DNA of 12,382 bases, taken from Cellvibrionaceae bacterium (GTDB lineage Bacteria > Pseudomonadota > Gammaproteobacteria > Pseudomonadales > Cellvibrionaceae). The notes beneath the pieces were generated by a model. The model did no database searches and was not told where the DNA came from. It saw nothing but the letters and a program-made list of their open reading frames with translations. The stretch spans positions 1 to 12,382 of the forward strand of contig JAUVQU010000053.1 in the NCBI GenBank assembly GCA_030597965.1. Direction: 5' to 3'. This document shows positions 6,315-12,382 of the stretch, piece by piece (position 1 is the first letter of the stretch; every line of letters starts with the position of its first letter). The position numbers and the translations under genes are program-made.

Positions 6315-8087
6315 TTAAACACCGTAGATAATAGATATCATCGTTAAGGCACTAACCGAATAAACCACCAGAATGGGACCGCCAAGTTTTAGGTAGTCAC
6401 TAATCCGATAATTACCTGCAGTATAAACCATCAGATTAGTTTGATAGCCGAAGGGAGAGAGGAAGCTGGCACTGGCACCAAAAGCCACAGCCATGACGAA
6501 TGGCATATAGTCCGCACCCCATTGGGAGGACACAGCAATGGCCAGCGGGAACATAATGGCCGCAGCCGCGTTATTAGTAACCATCTCAGTCAACAACCAA
6601 GACAAAACAAACACCCCAACCAACGCCGCGAAAGGCGTTAAACCACTCAGATATTCACCCGCAAAACCACTAATAGTATCGGCCAGTCCCGTTTGGAAAA
6701 TGGCCTGAGCCAACCCCAGTGCACTGGCGATGACGACAGCTAAAGCAAAGGGAAAGCGCGCCTTAAGGTCTTCCTTCGTAATAACCTTAAATAACATAAG
6801 CAGCGCAATAAATACCACCAAGCCTTTTAATAAAGGCACAAACCCTGAAGCACCCAAAGCAATGATTGCAACAAATCCTGTCAGCAAGCCCGCCTCTTTA
6901 CCGCTACTGAGGGTTTTATGGGTACCCACATCGCCAACCATAATAAAATCAGCGGTAATATTTCGACGGCGCGTGAAATCATCCCCCACAGCTAACACCA
7001 AGGCATCACCCGCGCGCAATGCTAATGCACCTAAGCCACCTTTCAGGCGCTGGTCACCTCGACGCACCGCAACTACAGCGGCATCAAATTTGGCACGAAA
7101 ATCCACCTGCTTAATGGTCCTCCCTACCAAGCCAGAAGAGGGTGAAACAATCACTTCGACCAGATTTTCTCGTACCTGCGAGTCGAAAGTTTCCATGGAG
7201 CGCAGACCATCAAAATCATCCAAGACATTGAGAGCCAATAAATCCCCAGAGAAAACCAAAATATCATGTTCAAGTATCACTTCGTTTGGGCTGACTGGCG
7301 CCAAAACTTTATGATCTCGCACCACTTCAATCAGGAACATCTGCTCCAACTGACGAAGCCCATTTTCCTGCACGGTACGACCATGCAATGCTGAGCCCGG
7401 CAGCACAATACGCTCCAAAAAATACTCTCGAATGGTAGCTTGCTCACTGTTATCACGAGGTTTTAACACCCTCGGCGCAACAAACACCAATGCCGCCAGG
7501 CAACAGACAAAGACCGGCGCCCCGATTAACGTGAAATCAAAAAAACCAAGGGCGGGAAAGCCGTGATCGATCACAAAACCATTCACAATTAAGTTGGTGG
7601 ATGTGCCGATAAGAGTTAACGTGCCGCCAATGATCGAAGCATAGGATAGCGGCAATAAAAGTTTGGACGCATCTATGGCCGTCTGACGCTTAAGCGGTCC
7701 CAGCATAGAAGCCACAACGGCAGTGTTATTTACAAAGGAAGAAAAGACCGCGCTAAACAGGCCTAAGCGGAATACCGACCCCGTCTCTGAGCCAGAAGTA
7801 ATCGCGCCGGTCATTTTTCGCAACAACTGTGTTTTTTCTAAGGGCAGCGACACCAAATAGAGCAGCACTAATACCAATAATGATGGGTTGGTATAGCCGT
7901 GGAGGGCACTTTCTAAGGACAGCACGCCGGTAAGATAAAGTACCGCTACAGAAGACACAAAAACAATCCAAGGCTTGATTCGGGTAAACACCAACACGCC
8001 CAGTATGGCGAGCACATTCAGTGCGACAAATAATTGATCGTAGTCCCCAAACAAAATCCAACAACCCCTTAAACTTCTTATTAGCAT
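6315..8087 (-). CDS. SLC13 (DASS/CitT-type) permease with RCK_C domains
   Basis: A polytopic inner-membrane carrier of about 590 residues. Two halves of membrane helices flank a soluble insert. The first half holds FVNNTAVVASMLGPL and LIGTSTNLIVNG, the second TEMVTNNAAAAIMFPLAIAVS and SPFGYQTNLMVY: the paired SNT/NxT-type substrate and sodium-site motifs of the SLC13 family. The insert contains two TrkA-C (RCK_C) modules, for example GSALHGRTVQENGLR and SSGLVGRTIKQVDFR, a layout common in bacterial sulfate or dicarboxylate/tellurite-related permeases. The ion carried cannot be read; sulfate is suggested by the YeiE-like neighbour only. The start is unsettled: ATG 8087 has GAGG 11 nt upstream, ATG 8132 and TTG 8162 have no ribosome site, and TTG 8054 has AAGGGG 10 nt upstream and would match the usual family N-terminus. 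Confidence 0.9.
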   Translation of the reverse strand: MLIRSLRGCWILFGDYDQLFVALNVLAILGVLVFTRIKPWIVFVSSVAVLYLTGVLSLESALHGYTNPSLLVLVLLYLVSLPLEKTQLLRKMTGAITSGSETGSVFRLGLFSAVFSSFVNNTAVVASMLGPLKRQTAIDASKLLLPLSYASIIGGTLTLIGTSTNLIVNGFVIDHGFPALGFFDFTLIGAPVFVCCLAALVFVAPRVLKPRDNSEQATIREYFLERIVLPGSALHGRTVQENGLRQLEQMFLIEVVRDHKVLAPVSPNEVILEHDILVFSGDLLALNVLDDFDGLRSMETFDSQVRENLVEVIVSPSSGLVGRTIKQVDFRAKFDAAVVAVRRGDQRLKGGLGALALRAGDALVLAVGDDFTRRRNITADFIMVGDVGTHKTLSSGKEAGLLTGFVAIIALGASGFVPLLKGLVVFIALLMLFKVITKEDLKARFPFALAVVIASALGLAQAIFQTGLADTISGFAGEYLSGLTPFAALVGVFVLSWLLTEMVTNNAAAAIMFPLAIAVSSQWGADYMPFVMAVAFGASASFLSPFGYQTNLMVYTAGNYRISDYLKLGGPILVVYSVSALTMISIIYGV

Positions 8088-8194
8088 CGAAGCGAAAGCC
8101 TCGAATTTAGCATCCAAGAATAACAGCTCCATGACAAGCAAAGAAGACAAAAAGACCCTCAACTTAGTAGATACATAGAATCAAAACAGCACGA

Positions 8195-8374
8195 TTACAA
8201 TAAGTAAGGAATAACCGCCTCTCTTTCTCTGGGGTAATCCGGAAACTGCTCGTGGCGCCACTGATACCTGACCATCGCCTGCGGAATTAGCGCGCTTATA
8301 TTTAAAAACATAAAAGGGGCGACAGAGGCACTGCTGCCCCACAGTTTTTCACTGAACCACCTTAAACCTTCGAA
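8195..8374 (-). pseudogene. C-terminal remnant of a steroid 5-alpha-reductase family membrane enzyme
   Basis: On the minus strand, 59 codons run open from a TGA (8375-8377) to a TAA (8195-8197). The encoded segment contains ALIPQAMVRYQWRHEQ and ends FPDYPREREAVIPYLL. This matches the C-terminus of the 3-oxo-5-alpha-steroid 4-dehydrogenase family (Pfam PF02544), which typically has a hydrophobic helix, then a PRA-x-xxHRW-Y motif and a terminal DYP-xx-RKALIPF. Full proteins are about 250-270 residues with several membrane helices; here only the last 59 remain, and the space before the lipoprotein gene (start 8520) cannot hold the rest in any frame. The only in-frame ATGs (8311, 8275) would give 38 or 26 residues. 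I read it as decayed leftover of a displaced gene. A functional micropeptide is possible but less likely. Confidence 0.6.
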
Positions 8375-8519
8375 TCACCAAGCCTATGAATTTAAAAGTG
8401 TCCAGTTGACATGAATTCAAGCTCGTCATATTGACACAAACCCTGTGAGTTATTAGGTTTTAACATAGCATTTATACTGATAATATTTCCCCTCGGTCTC
8501 CATAACCAAGGACTTACCT
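8375..8519 (+). promoter_or_regulatory. Probable promoter region of the lipoprotein hydrolase gene
   Basis: About 145 bp without coding signal. Two exact TTGACA hexamers occur at 8406-8411 and 8431-8436, 25 bp apart; neither has a good -10 box 17 bp downstream. TATACT at 8473-8478 and GATAAT at 8479-8484 are plausible -10 boxes with poor -35 partners. AAGGA at 8508-8512, 7 nt before GTG 8520, is the ribosome site. Confidence 0.35.
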
Positions 8520-9755
8520 GTGCACCCTATCAAGATCATTCTACTGATTACCTTCGTTCTACTGTCGGGCTGCTCAGGCTTGACCAAAGGTGTTGTCGAA
8601 GCTTTTTTGGACCGAGAAGAACAGGAAGACACCCGCAAATGCTGGGTGCGAGGGAAACCCTTCAAAGGGCTTAATGATTACCTGGAAGAGGCTAACAGCA
8701 AAGAGCAACCACTCAAGATTCTGATGGTACATGGCGTTGGGGATCACACGCCCGGTTATTCCTATGAGCTGCAGGATAGTCTGGTTCATCGTCTTGGCAT
8801 GGATCAAGCGAACGCTCAGGACAAAGTCATCCAGCTGGTCAATCTTGATAACCTGCCTGTCGGTGTATTACAGGTTAGCCGCTACCTGTCTTCCACCGAT
8901 GGCCGCGAGTTTCAGTTTTATGAGCTGACCTGGGATTCCATCGTTGCAGAAGAGAAGGCCAAGATCTACTTCGACAACAACGTACGTCAAAGCTTCCGCC
9001 GAGCTGGACTCAACAATAGTTTTAAATCTTTCGTCAATGACACCATCCCAGACGCGCTGATGTATAACTCACAATTCCGCCCGCTCATTCAGGCGTCGGT
9101 CAATCAGGCCATGTGCATTATTATGAGTGACAAATGGGACTCAATACCCAACGCTGGAATACACTTCTGCGACATTAAAAAAGACAGCTTTTGGTCTCTG
9201 ACCGACAGTAATCTCGCCATCATCAGCCATAGCCTTGGTAGTCGTATCGCTCTGGATTCCATTCAACGTGCTGCAGAGTTTTCTCAAGAGTATAAAAAAG
9301 ACAACGAGAAACTTAATCGAATAAGAAACAGTCGCCTGGCCGTTTATATGCTCTCAAATCAATTACCGTTACTGCAGCTGGGGCAGCCCGCACCGGAGGT
9401 GATCAACAGTATCGACAAGTACTGTCGTGCTGACAGCCCCTTACAGAATGAACGCATGTATCAGGATTTACAGCTGGTTTCTATCAGTGACCCTAACGAC
9501 CTGTTCAGTTACAGCGTGACTCAAAAATTTGTCGATGAAAATATCGACTCTCGTCTCTGCCCATCCCTCACTAACGTAGTGATTAATGTGGCATCCGTAA
9601 CCGAGTTTGCAGGGCAAGAGTTTGCCAACCCCCTCACGGCACACCTTGATTACGAAGAGGATGCCAGGGTGCTTTCACTGCTAACGGAAGGCATACATAA
9701 AGACAATCGAGCCGAGGAAAGCGCCAGCTGTGACTTTATTGAAACGCTGAACTAG
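8520..9755 (+). CDS. Lipoprotein with an alpha/beta-hydrolase fold, function unknown
   Basis: A 411-residue predicted lipoprotein. Residues 1-17 are a short signal sequence ending in the lipobox LLSG before Cys18. The mature part has alpha/beta-hydrolase landmarks: ILMVHGVGDHTPGY (68-80) for the oxyanion region, ISHSLGSR (235-242) as nucleophile elbow with Ser238 (the usual first Gly is Ser), Asp324 or Asp327 in SISDPND, and His375 in NPLTAHLDY. Order and spacing fit a Ser-Asp-His triad, so an esterase or lipase is likely; the substrate is unknown. The GTG start at 8520 is supported by AAGGA 7 nt upstream. Ser at +2 after the Cys predicts outer-membrane sorting. The DUF4105-like gene follows after 33 bp on the same strand, so the two are probably one operon. 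I do not recognise a named family. Confidence 0.8.
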   Translation: MHPIKIILLITFVLLSGCSGLTKGVVEAFLDREEQEDTRKCWVRGKPFKGLNDYLEEANSKEQPLKILMVHGVGDHTPGYSYELQDSLVHRLGMDQANAQDKVIQLVNLDNLPVGVLQVSRYLSSTDGREFQFYELTWDSIVAEEKAKIYFDNNVRQSFRRAGLNNSFKSFVNDTIPDALMYNSQFRPLIQASVNQAMCIIMSDKWDSIPNAGIHFCDIKKDSFWSLTDSNLAIISHSLGSRIALDSIQRAAEFSQEYKKDNEKLNRIRNSRLAVYMLSNQLPLLQLGQPAPEVINSIDKYCRADSPLQNERMYQDLQLVSISDPNDLFSYSVTQKFVDENIDSRLCPSLTNVVINVASVTEFAGQEFANPLTAHLDYEEDARVLSLLTEGIHKDNRAEESASCDFIETLN

Positions 9756-9788
9756 ACACCTTCAGTTTAAATTTTCACTGAGAAAAGC

Positions 9789-10769
9789 ATGAATAAGATT
9801 TCATCGGTCACAGGAAAAACGCTCCTGGCAGTCATTTTAGTTTTGCTGGTTATTTGGTCCAGTGCCGCGTTATTTTTTGACGCCAGATGGGCCATACTTT
9901 CTCTACTGCCGCCCTTGGCGCTATTCACCTTATTGTTTTATACACGAAGATTAGTGCATTTAACCTACGGCACCCTGACTGCTTTTCTCATCACTTTATT
10001 CTGGTGGCTATTAATTGAACCCAGTCATGAGCGCCCGTGGCTGAAAGACGTGGCCCTCTTACCTTATGCCGAAGTGAATGAACGGCAAATCACTTTTCAT
10101 AATGTTCGCAATTTCAATTATGCCGAGCCTGAAGGAGATCACTGGATTACTGAAACACTGGATCTCGACAAAATAGTTGGCGTCGATATGTTTTTGAATT
10201 TCTGGGGACCAACCAGCATCGCGCACTCTCTTCTTAGCTGGGAGTTTTCCGATGGCAAGCACATCGCTATTTCCATTGAAACCCGAAAAGAAGAAAGTGA
10301 AGAATACTCTGCAATACGCGGATTTTTTCGCCAGTTTGAACTTTATTATGTAGTCAGCCAAGAACAGGATTTAATTAAAGTACGCAACAGCATGCTTGGT
10401 GAAACCAGCTATCTTTATCGCCTGAATTATTCCAAAGAAGTCGCTGAGAATTTATTACTAAGCTACATCAAAGATATTAACCAGCTAAGAGAACACCCCG
10501 AATGGTATAACGCCTTTTCCAATAACTGCACTACATCGGTTCGTTACAACAACCAGCGTCTCGGTAATTTTCTGACGTTCGATTGGCGAATTCTGATCAA
10601 TGGCTACCTTGATGAACTACTCTATGAACAGGGAGTTATTAATACCGATCTACCCTTCAGCGCTATCCGGAAAGCCAGCAACATTACAGAAACATCAAAA
10701 AATGCTCCTTGGGGGAATGACTTTCATCAGGCCATCAGGAACAAACTTCCCCAAAGAATCATTCAATAA
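9789..10769 (+). CDS. Membrane protein with a DUF4105/Lnb N-terminal-like domain
   Basis: A 326-residue protein. Two or three membrane helices occupy about residues 10-76; the rest is soluble. That soluble part has FGP-like GPTSIAHSLLSWEF (140-153) and later WYNAFSNNCTTSVRYNN (239-255), which resemble the DUF4105 family (now Pfam PF13387, Lnb N-terminal periplasmic domain). Cys247 and His146 are the residues most likely to form a reactive centre by comparison with papain-like folds; this is inference. Family members are often fused to or placed beside enzymes acting on envelope polymers, but their role is undefined. The ATG at 9789 has GAGA about 7 nt upstream. It lies 33 bp after the lipoprotein hydrolase gene and 3 bp from the end of the convergent ABC1 gene. 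Confidence 0.75.
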   Translation: MNKISSVTGKTLLAVILVLLVIWSSAALFFDARWAILSLLPPLALFTLLFYTRRLVHLTYGTLTAFLITLFWWLLIEPSHERPWLKDVALLPYAEVNERQITFHNVRNFNYAEPEGDHWITETLDLDKIVGVDMFLNFWGPTSIAHSLLSWEFSDGKHIAISIETRKEESEEYSAIRGFFRQFELYYVVSQEQDLIKVRNSMLGETSYLYRLNYSKEVAENLLLSYIKDINQLREHPEWYNAFSNNCTTSVRYNNQRLGNFLTFDWRILINGYLDELLYEQGVINTDLPFSAIRKASNITETSKNAPWGNDFHQAIRNKLPQRIIQ

Positions 10770-10772
10770 TCT

Positions 10773-12146
10773 CTATTTCGACTCCCATTCCTGCACGTAA
10801 CCAGCCAGACAATCACTGCCGTTAAATTCCGCCCTGAGTACGGAAATAAAGGTAAACACCCCGGTCAGTTTGCGAGCAATAAGTGCAAACTCCTTTGGCG
10901 GTAATGTAAAGTGTGGACTGAATGATGACTTGGCTGCCATTTTACCCGCCCGTTTGATCAATTGAGACTTAGCCCATTTATATTCACCACGGCTGTTCAA
11001 TGCGTACTTTGGCACAGAGCTCAAATTTTCCTCCAAAGGCTCCAGTAGCTGCATACAGAACCTGGCAAATGACTCCTGCACCTCCTCCGGGTGATCGCTG
11101 CTGACACAGCGCAACCCGACAACACCCTCTACCACCCCCGGCAGGTTGTCGCGAAACGCGTGAACAATAGTCGCACGCAAAGGATCAAGGAAATCATCGG
11201 AGAACTCGCATACCGCGCCAAAATCCAACAGCACCAAGCGGGGCTTGTCGCCATCCAAAAGTATTCGGTAATTTCCAAAATTGGGGTCGGTCTGCAGCAC
11301 ACCCCAGTCGAAGACCTCTCGCAGAAACAAATCAAGCATTGCCTGCGCCAGATGGTTACGCTGTGCCAGAGGCAGCTTCTTAACCTTATCGCTGGTCACC
11401 TCGTAGCCCGGAAGATATTCCAAAGCCAGCACACTGTCGCTGCAATAATCACGGTATACCTTGGGAATGATAAAGCGGTCGTCATCAGCCACATGGTCAG
11501 ACATGTACTCCGTCATATCCGCTTCGCGCCGGTAATTCACCTCATCATGCAACATGCTGCACACTTCTTCCAGAAACTCATCCAGATCACGTCCGGCCTG
11601 GATAAAGCGCATAAGCCTTAACATCCGCACCACATCGGCAAAATCACTGTCTATGGTTTCTGCCACACCGGGATAACGTAACTTCAGGCAGATTTCTTCA
11701 CCGGTTTTTTTAATCACCGCTCGATGTACTTGCCCTAGCGAAGCAGCCGCCAGAGGCTCCGGGTCTATTTCCAGTTCATCCAGTCTGGAGCCCAGTTCTT
11801 CAACCAGTTGTGGCTCCATAGCGCGCCACTCCAAAGCCTGAGTCTGATCATTCAGTCCGTGCAAAGCTTCGGTCAATTCCGGTGGCAAAAAGTGCTCACC
11901 AAACAGCGCCAGCATCTGGCCGATCTTCACATAGCTGCCCTTGAGCTTACCCAGTTCCGCAACAAACTTCTGTGTCTCTCTGGCCAGCACCTGACTGCGC
12001 TTATTGCGGCGCCCCTCTTCACTGCGCAGCCAGTCGGCGGAACGTGAACTCAGCACCGCACTCGTCGCCTTCATTCCGGCCATCGACACCGCCAGCCGAC
12101 GCTGTAAGCGATTTTTTTTTATACCCCGAAGTTTTTTATCAGCCAT
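10773..12146 (-). CDS. ABC1/AarF-family (UbiB-like) atypical kinase-like protein
   Basis: A 457-residue soluble protein of the ABC1/ADCK/UbiB family. Family motifs are in order: KIGQ (74-77) of the N-terminal KxGQ element, the Ala-rich loop AAASLGQVH (133-141), the ATP-binding Lys155 in CLKLRYPG, DEVNYRREA (201-209), QTDPNFGN (285-292) with Asp287 and Asn292, and the metal-binding LLDFGA with Asp308. Members such as UbiB and COQ8 support ubiquinone metabolism as ATPases. This one lacks the C-terminal membrane helices of true UbiB and is about 80 residues shorter, and no ubiE or ubiJ is nearby, so I do not call it ubiB. The start is ATG 12146 because GAGG sits 6 nt upstream; ATG 12158 lies almost on top of its own weak site. 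An unknown paralogue with a kinase or ATPase role is the safe reading. Confidence 0.9.
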   Translation of the reverse strand: MADKKLRGIKKNRLQRRLAVSMAGMKATSAVLSSRSADWLRSEEGRRNKRSQVLARETQKFVAELGKLKGSYVKIGQMLALFGEHFLPPELTEALHGLNDQTQALEWRAMEPQLVEELGSRLDELEIDPEPLAAASLGQVHRAVIKKTGEEICLKLRYPGVAETIDSDFADVVRMLRLMRFIQAGRDLDEFLEEVCSMLHDEVNYRREADMTEYMSDHVADDDRFIIPKVYRDYCSDSVLALEYLPGYEVTSDKVKKLPLAQRNHLAQAMLDLFLREVFDWGVLQTDPNFGNYRILLDGDKPRLVLLDFGAVCEFSDDFLDPLRATIVHAFRDNLPGVVEGVVGLRCVSSDHPEEVQESFARFCMQLLEPLEENLSSVPKYALNSRGEYKWAKSQLIKRAGKMAAKSSFSPHFTLPPKEFALIARKLTGVFTFISVLRAEFNGSDCLAGYVQEWESK

Positions 12147-12187
12147 GATGAACCTCATTACCTAAATTTGCGTTAATAGATCTTTCC

Positions 12188-12214
12188 AAATAACGCCAAC
12201 AAATTCTGTTATTT
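12188..12214. repeat. 7-bp perfect inverted repeat upstream of the ABC1 gene
   Basis: AAATAAC (12188-12194) is matched by GTTATTT (12208-12214) across 13 nt. It lies 42-68 bp before the ATG at 12146, a normal place for promoter or operator elements of this gene. Both arms are AT-rich, so chance is possible. Confidence 0.3.
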
Positions 12215-12227
12215 CGTGGTGACAGAT

Positions 12228-12260
12228 AAAAAAACCCGGACTCAAAAATGAATACCGGGC
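12228..12260 (-). terminator. Rho-independent terminator for the right-edge gene
   Basis: Read on the minus strand, GCCCGG (12255-12260) opens a hairpin closed by CCGGG (12235-12239), with a small inner TCA/TGA pairing in the loop, and is followed by seven T (12234-12228). It sits about 30 bp after the stop of the right-edge gene (12289-12291), and separates that transcript from the ABC1 gene. Confidence 0.7.
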
Positions 12261-12288
12261 TGTTTACCATATAGCTTTAGGGGAGACT

Positions 12289-12382
12289 TTAATCCCTAGA
12301 GTATAACTGCTGAATACTGGAAAAATCTTTTCCACCGTTGTCTTTAGAGCCAGAGCCGCCACTGCCGCTGTTCTTATGCAGG
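12289..12382 (-). CDS. Partial CDS, Gly/Ser-rich C-terminal tail of an unknown protein
   Basis: Only the last 30 codons are in the window, open to the edge and ended by TAA (12289-12291). The tail reads LHKNSGSGGSGSKDNGGKD followed by FSSIQQLYSRD: a flexible Gly/Ser/Lys linker then a short, possibly helical end. Such tails do not identify a family. The coding call is supported by the open frame and by a rho-independent terminator at a normal distance on the same strand. What the gene does cannot be stated without the sequence to the right. Confidence 0.5.
   Translation of the reverse strand, partial: LHKNSGSGGSGSKDNGGKDFSSIQQLYSRD

Noticed and set aside
6730..7314. 194-codon + strand open frame antisense to the SLC13 permease
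   Set aside because: Lys/Thr/Arg-rich sequence without family motifs, fully inside a clearly real permease gene; a shadow of its codon bias.
8252..8261. Perfect palindrome GTGGCGCCAC
   Set aside because: Short, and it lies inside codons of the 5-alpha-reductase remnant; chance is sufficient.
8316..8340. GGGGC...GCCCC hairpin that looked like a terminator or small RNA end
   Set aside because: It falls within the coding remnant at 8195-8374 and is interrupted by two mismatches; no transcript ends there by any other sign.
11091..11621. 176-codon + strand open frame antisense to the ABC1 gene
   Set aside because: No recognisable motifs and wholly contained in a gene with all family motifs on the other strand.
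12289..12382. Phasin or polyhydroxyalkanoate-granule protein for the right-edge gene
   Set aside because: Suggested only by the pha-ubi neighbourhood in Pseudomonas; the visible tail has no phasin-specific feature.

Overview
The window looks like a chromosomal segment from a free-living, probably aquatic gammaproteobacterium. The evidence is moderate GC, lipoprotein and outer-membrane signal sequences, a MetA-type outer-membrane protein, an NfeD/slipin pair, a YeiE-like LysR regulator, an SLC13 permease and an ABC1 kinase. The genus cannot be fixed from sequence alone; a marine Cellvibrionales/Spongiibacter-type organism is a guess. There are no rRNA or tRNA genes, insertion sequences or CRISPR arrays. 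Gene packing is normal, with two tight convergent junctions (13 bp and 3 bp).

Left edge (1-160): the last 23 codons of a + strand tyrosine recombinase, whose tail reads as an integron integrase (IntI). Any attI site and cassette array would lie to the left, outside the window. Region 160-2160 (- strand): a MetA-pathway-type outer-membrane protein and an alpha/beta hydrolase with a GHSMGG elbow. Region 2160-2440: a 280-bp non-coding gap with a perfect 9-bp inverted repeat and an FNR/ANR-like half-match.

Region 2440-6300 (+ strand): an NfeD membrane serine protease and a slipin (stomatin homologue) in a classical operon, then an SGNH-type lipoprotein esterase with an unclear start, then a LysR regulator of YeiE type. 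The regulator converges on a - strand SLC13 permease with RCK_C domains (6315-8087). Upstream of the permease, on the same strand, lies a previously easy-to-miss coding remnant: 59 codons matching the C-terminus of the steroid 5-alpha-reductase membrane enzyme family.

Region 8375-10769 (+ strand): a two-gene unit made of a lipoprotein alpha/beta hydrolase and a membrane protein with a DUF4105/Lnb_N-like domain carrying an invariant-looking NNCTT motif. It converges on a soluble ABC1/AarF-family kinase-like protein (10773-12146). The right edge has a terminator and the Gly/Ser-rich C-terminus of a further - strand gene.

Functionally, most genes act at the cell envelope: membrane-quality proteolysis, ester/lipid hydrolysis, anion transport and outer-membrane transport. 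The two least explained items are the lipoprotein hydrolase/DUF4105 pair and the integrase at the left edge.
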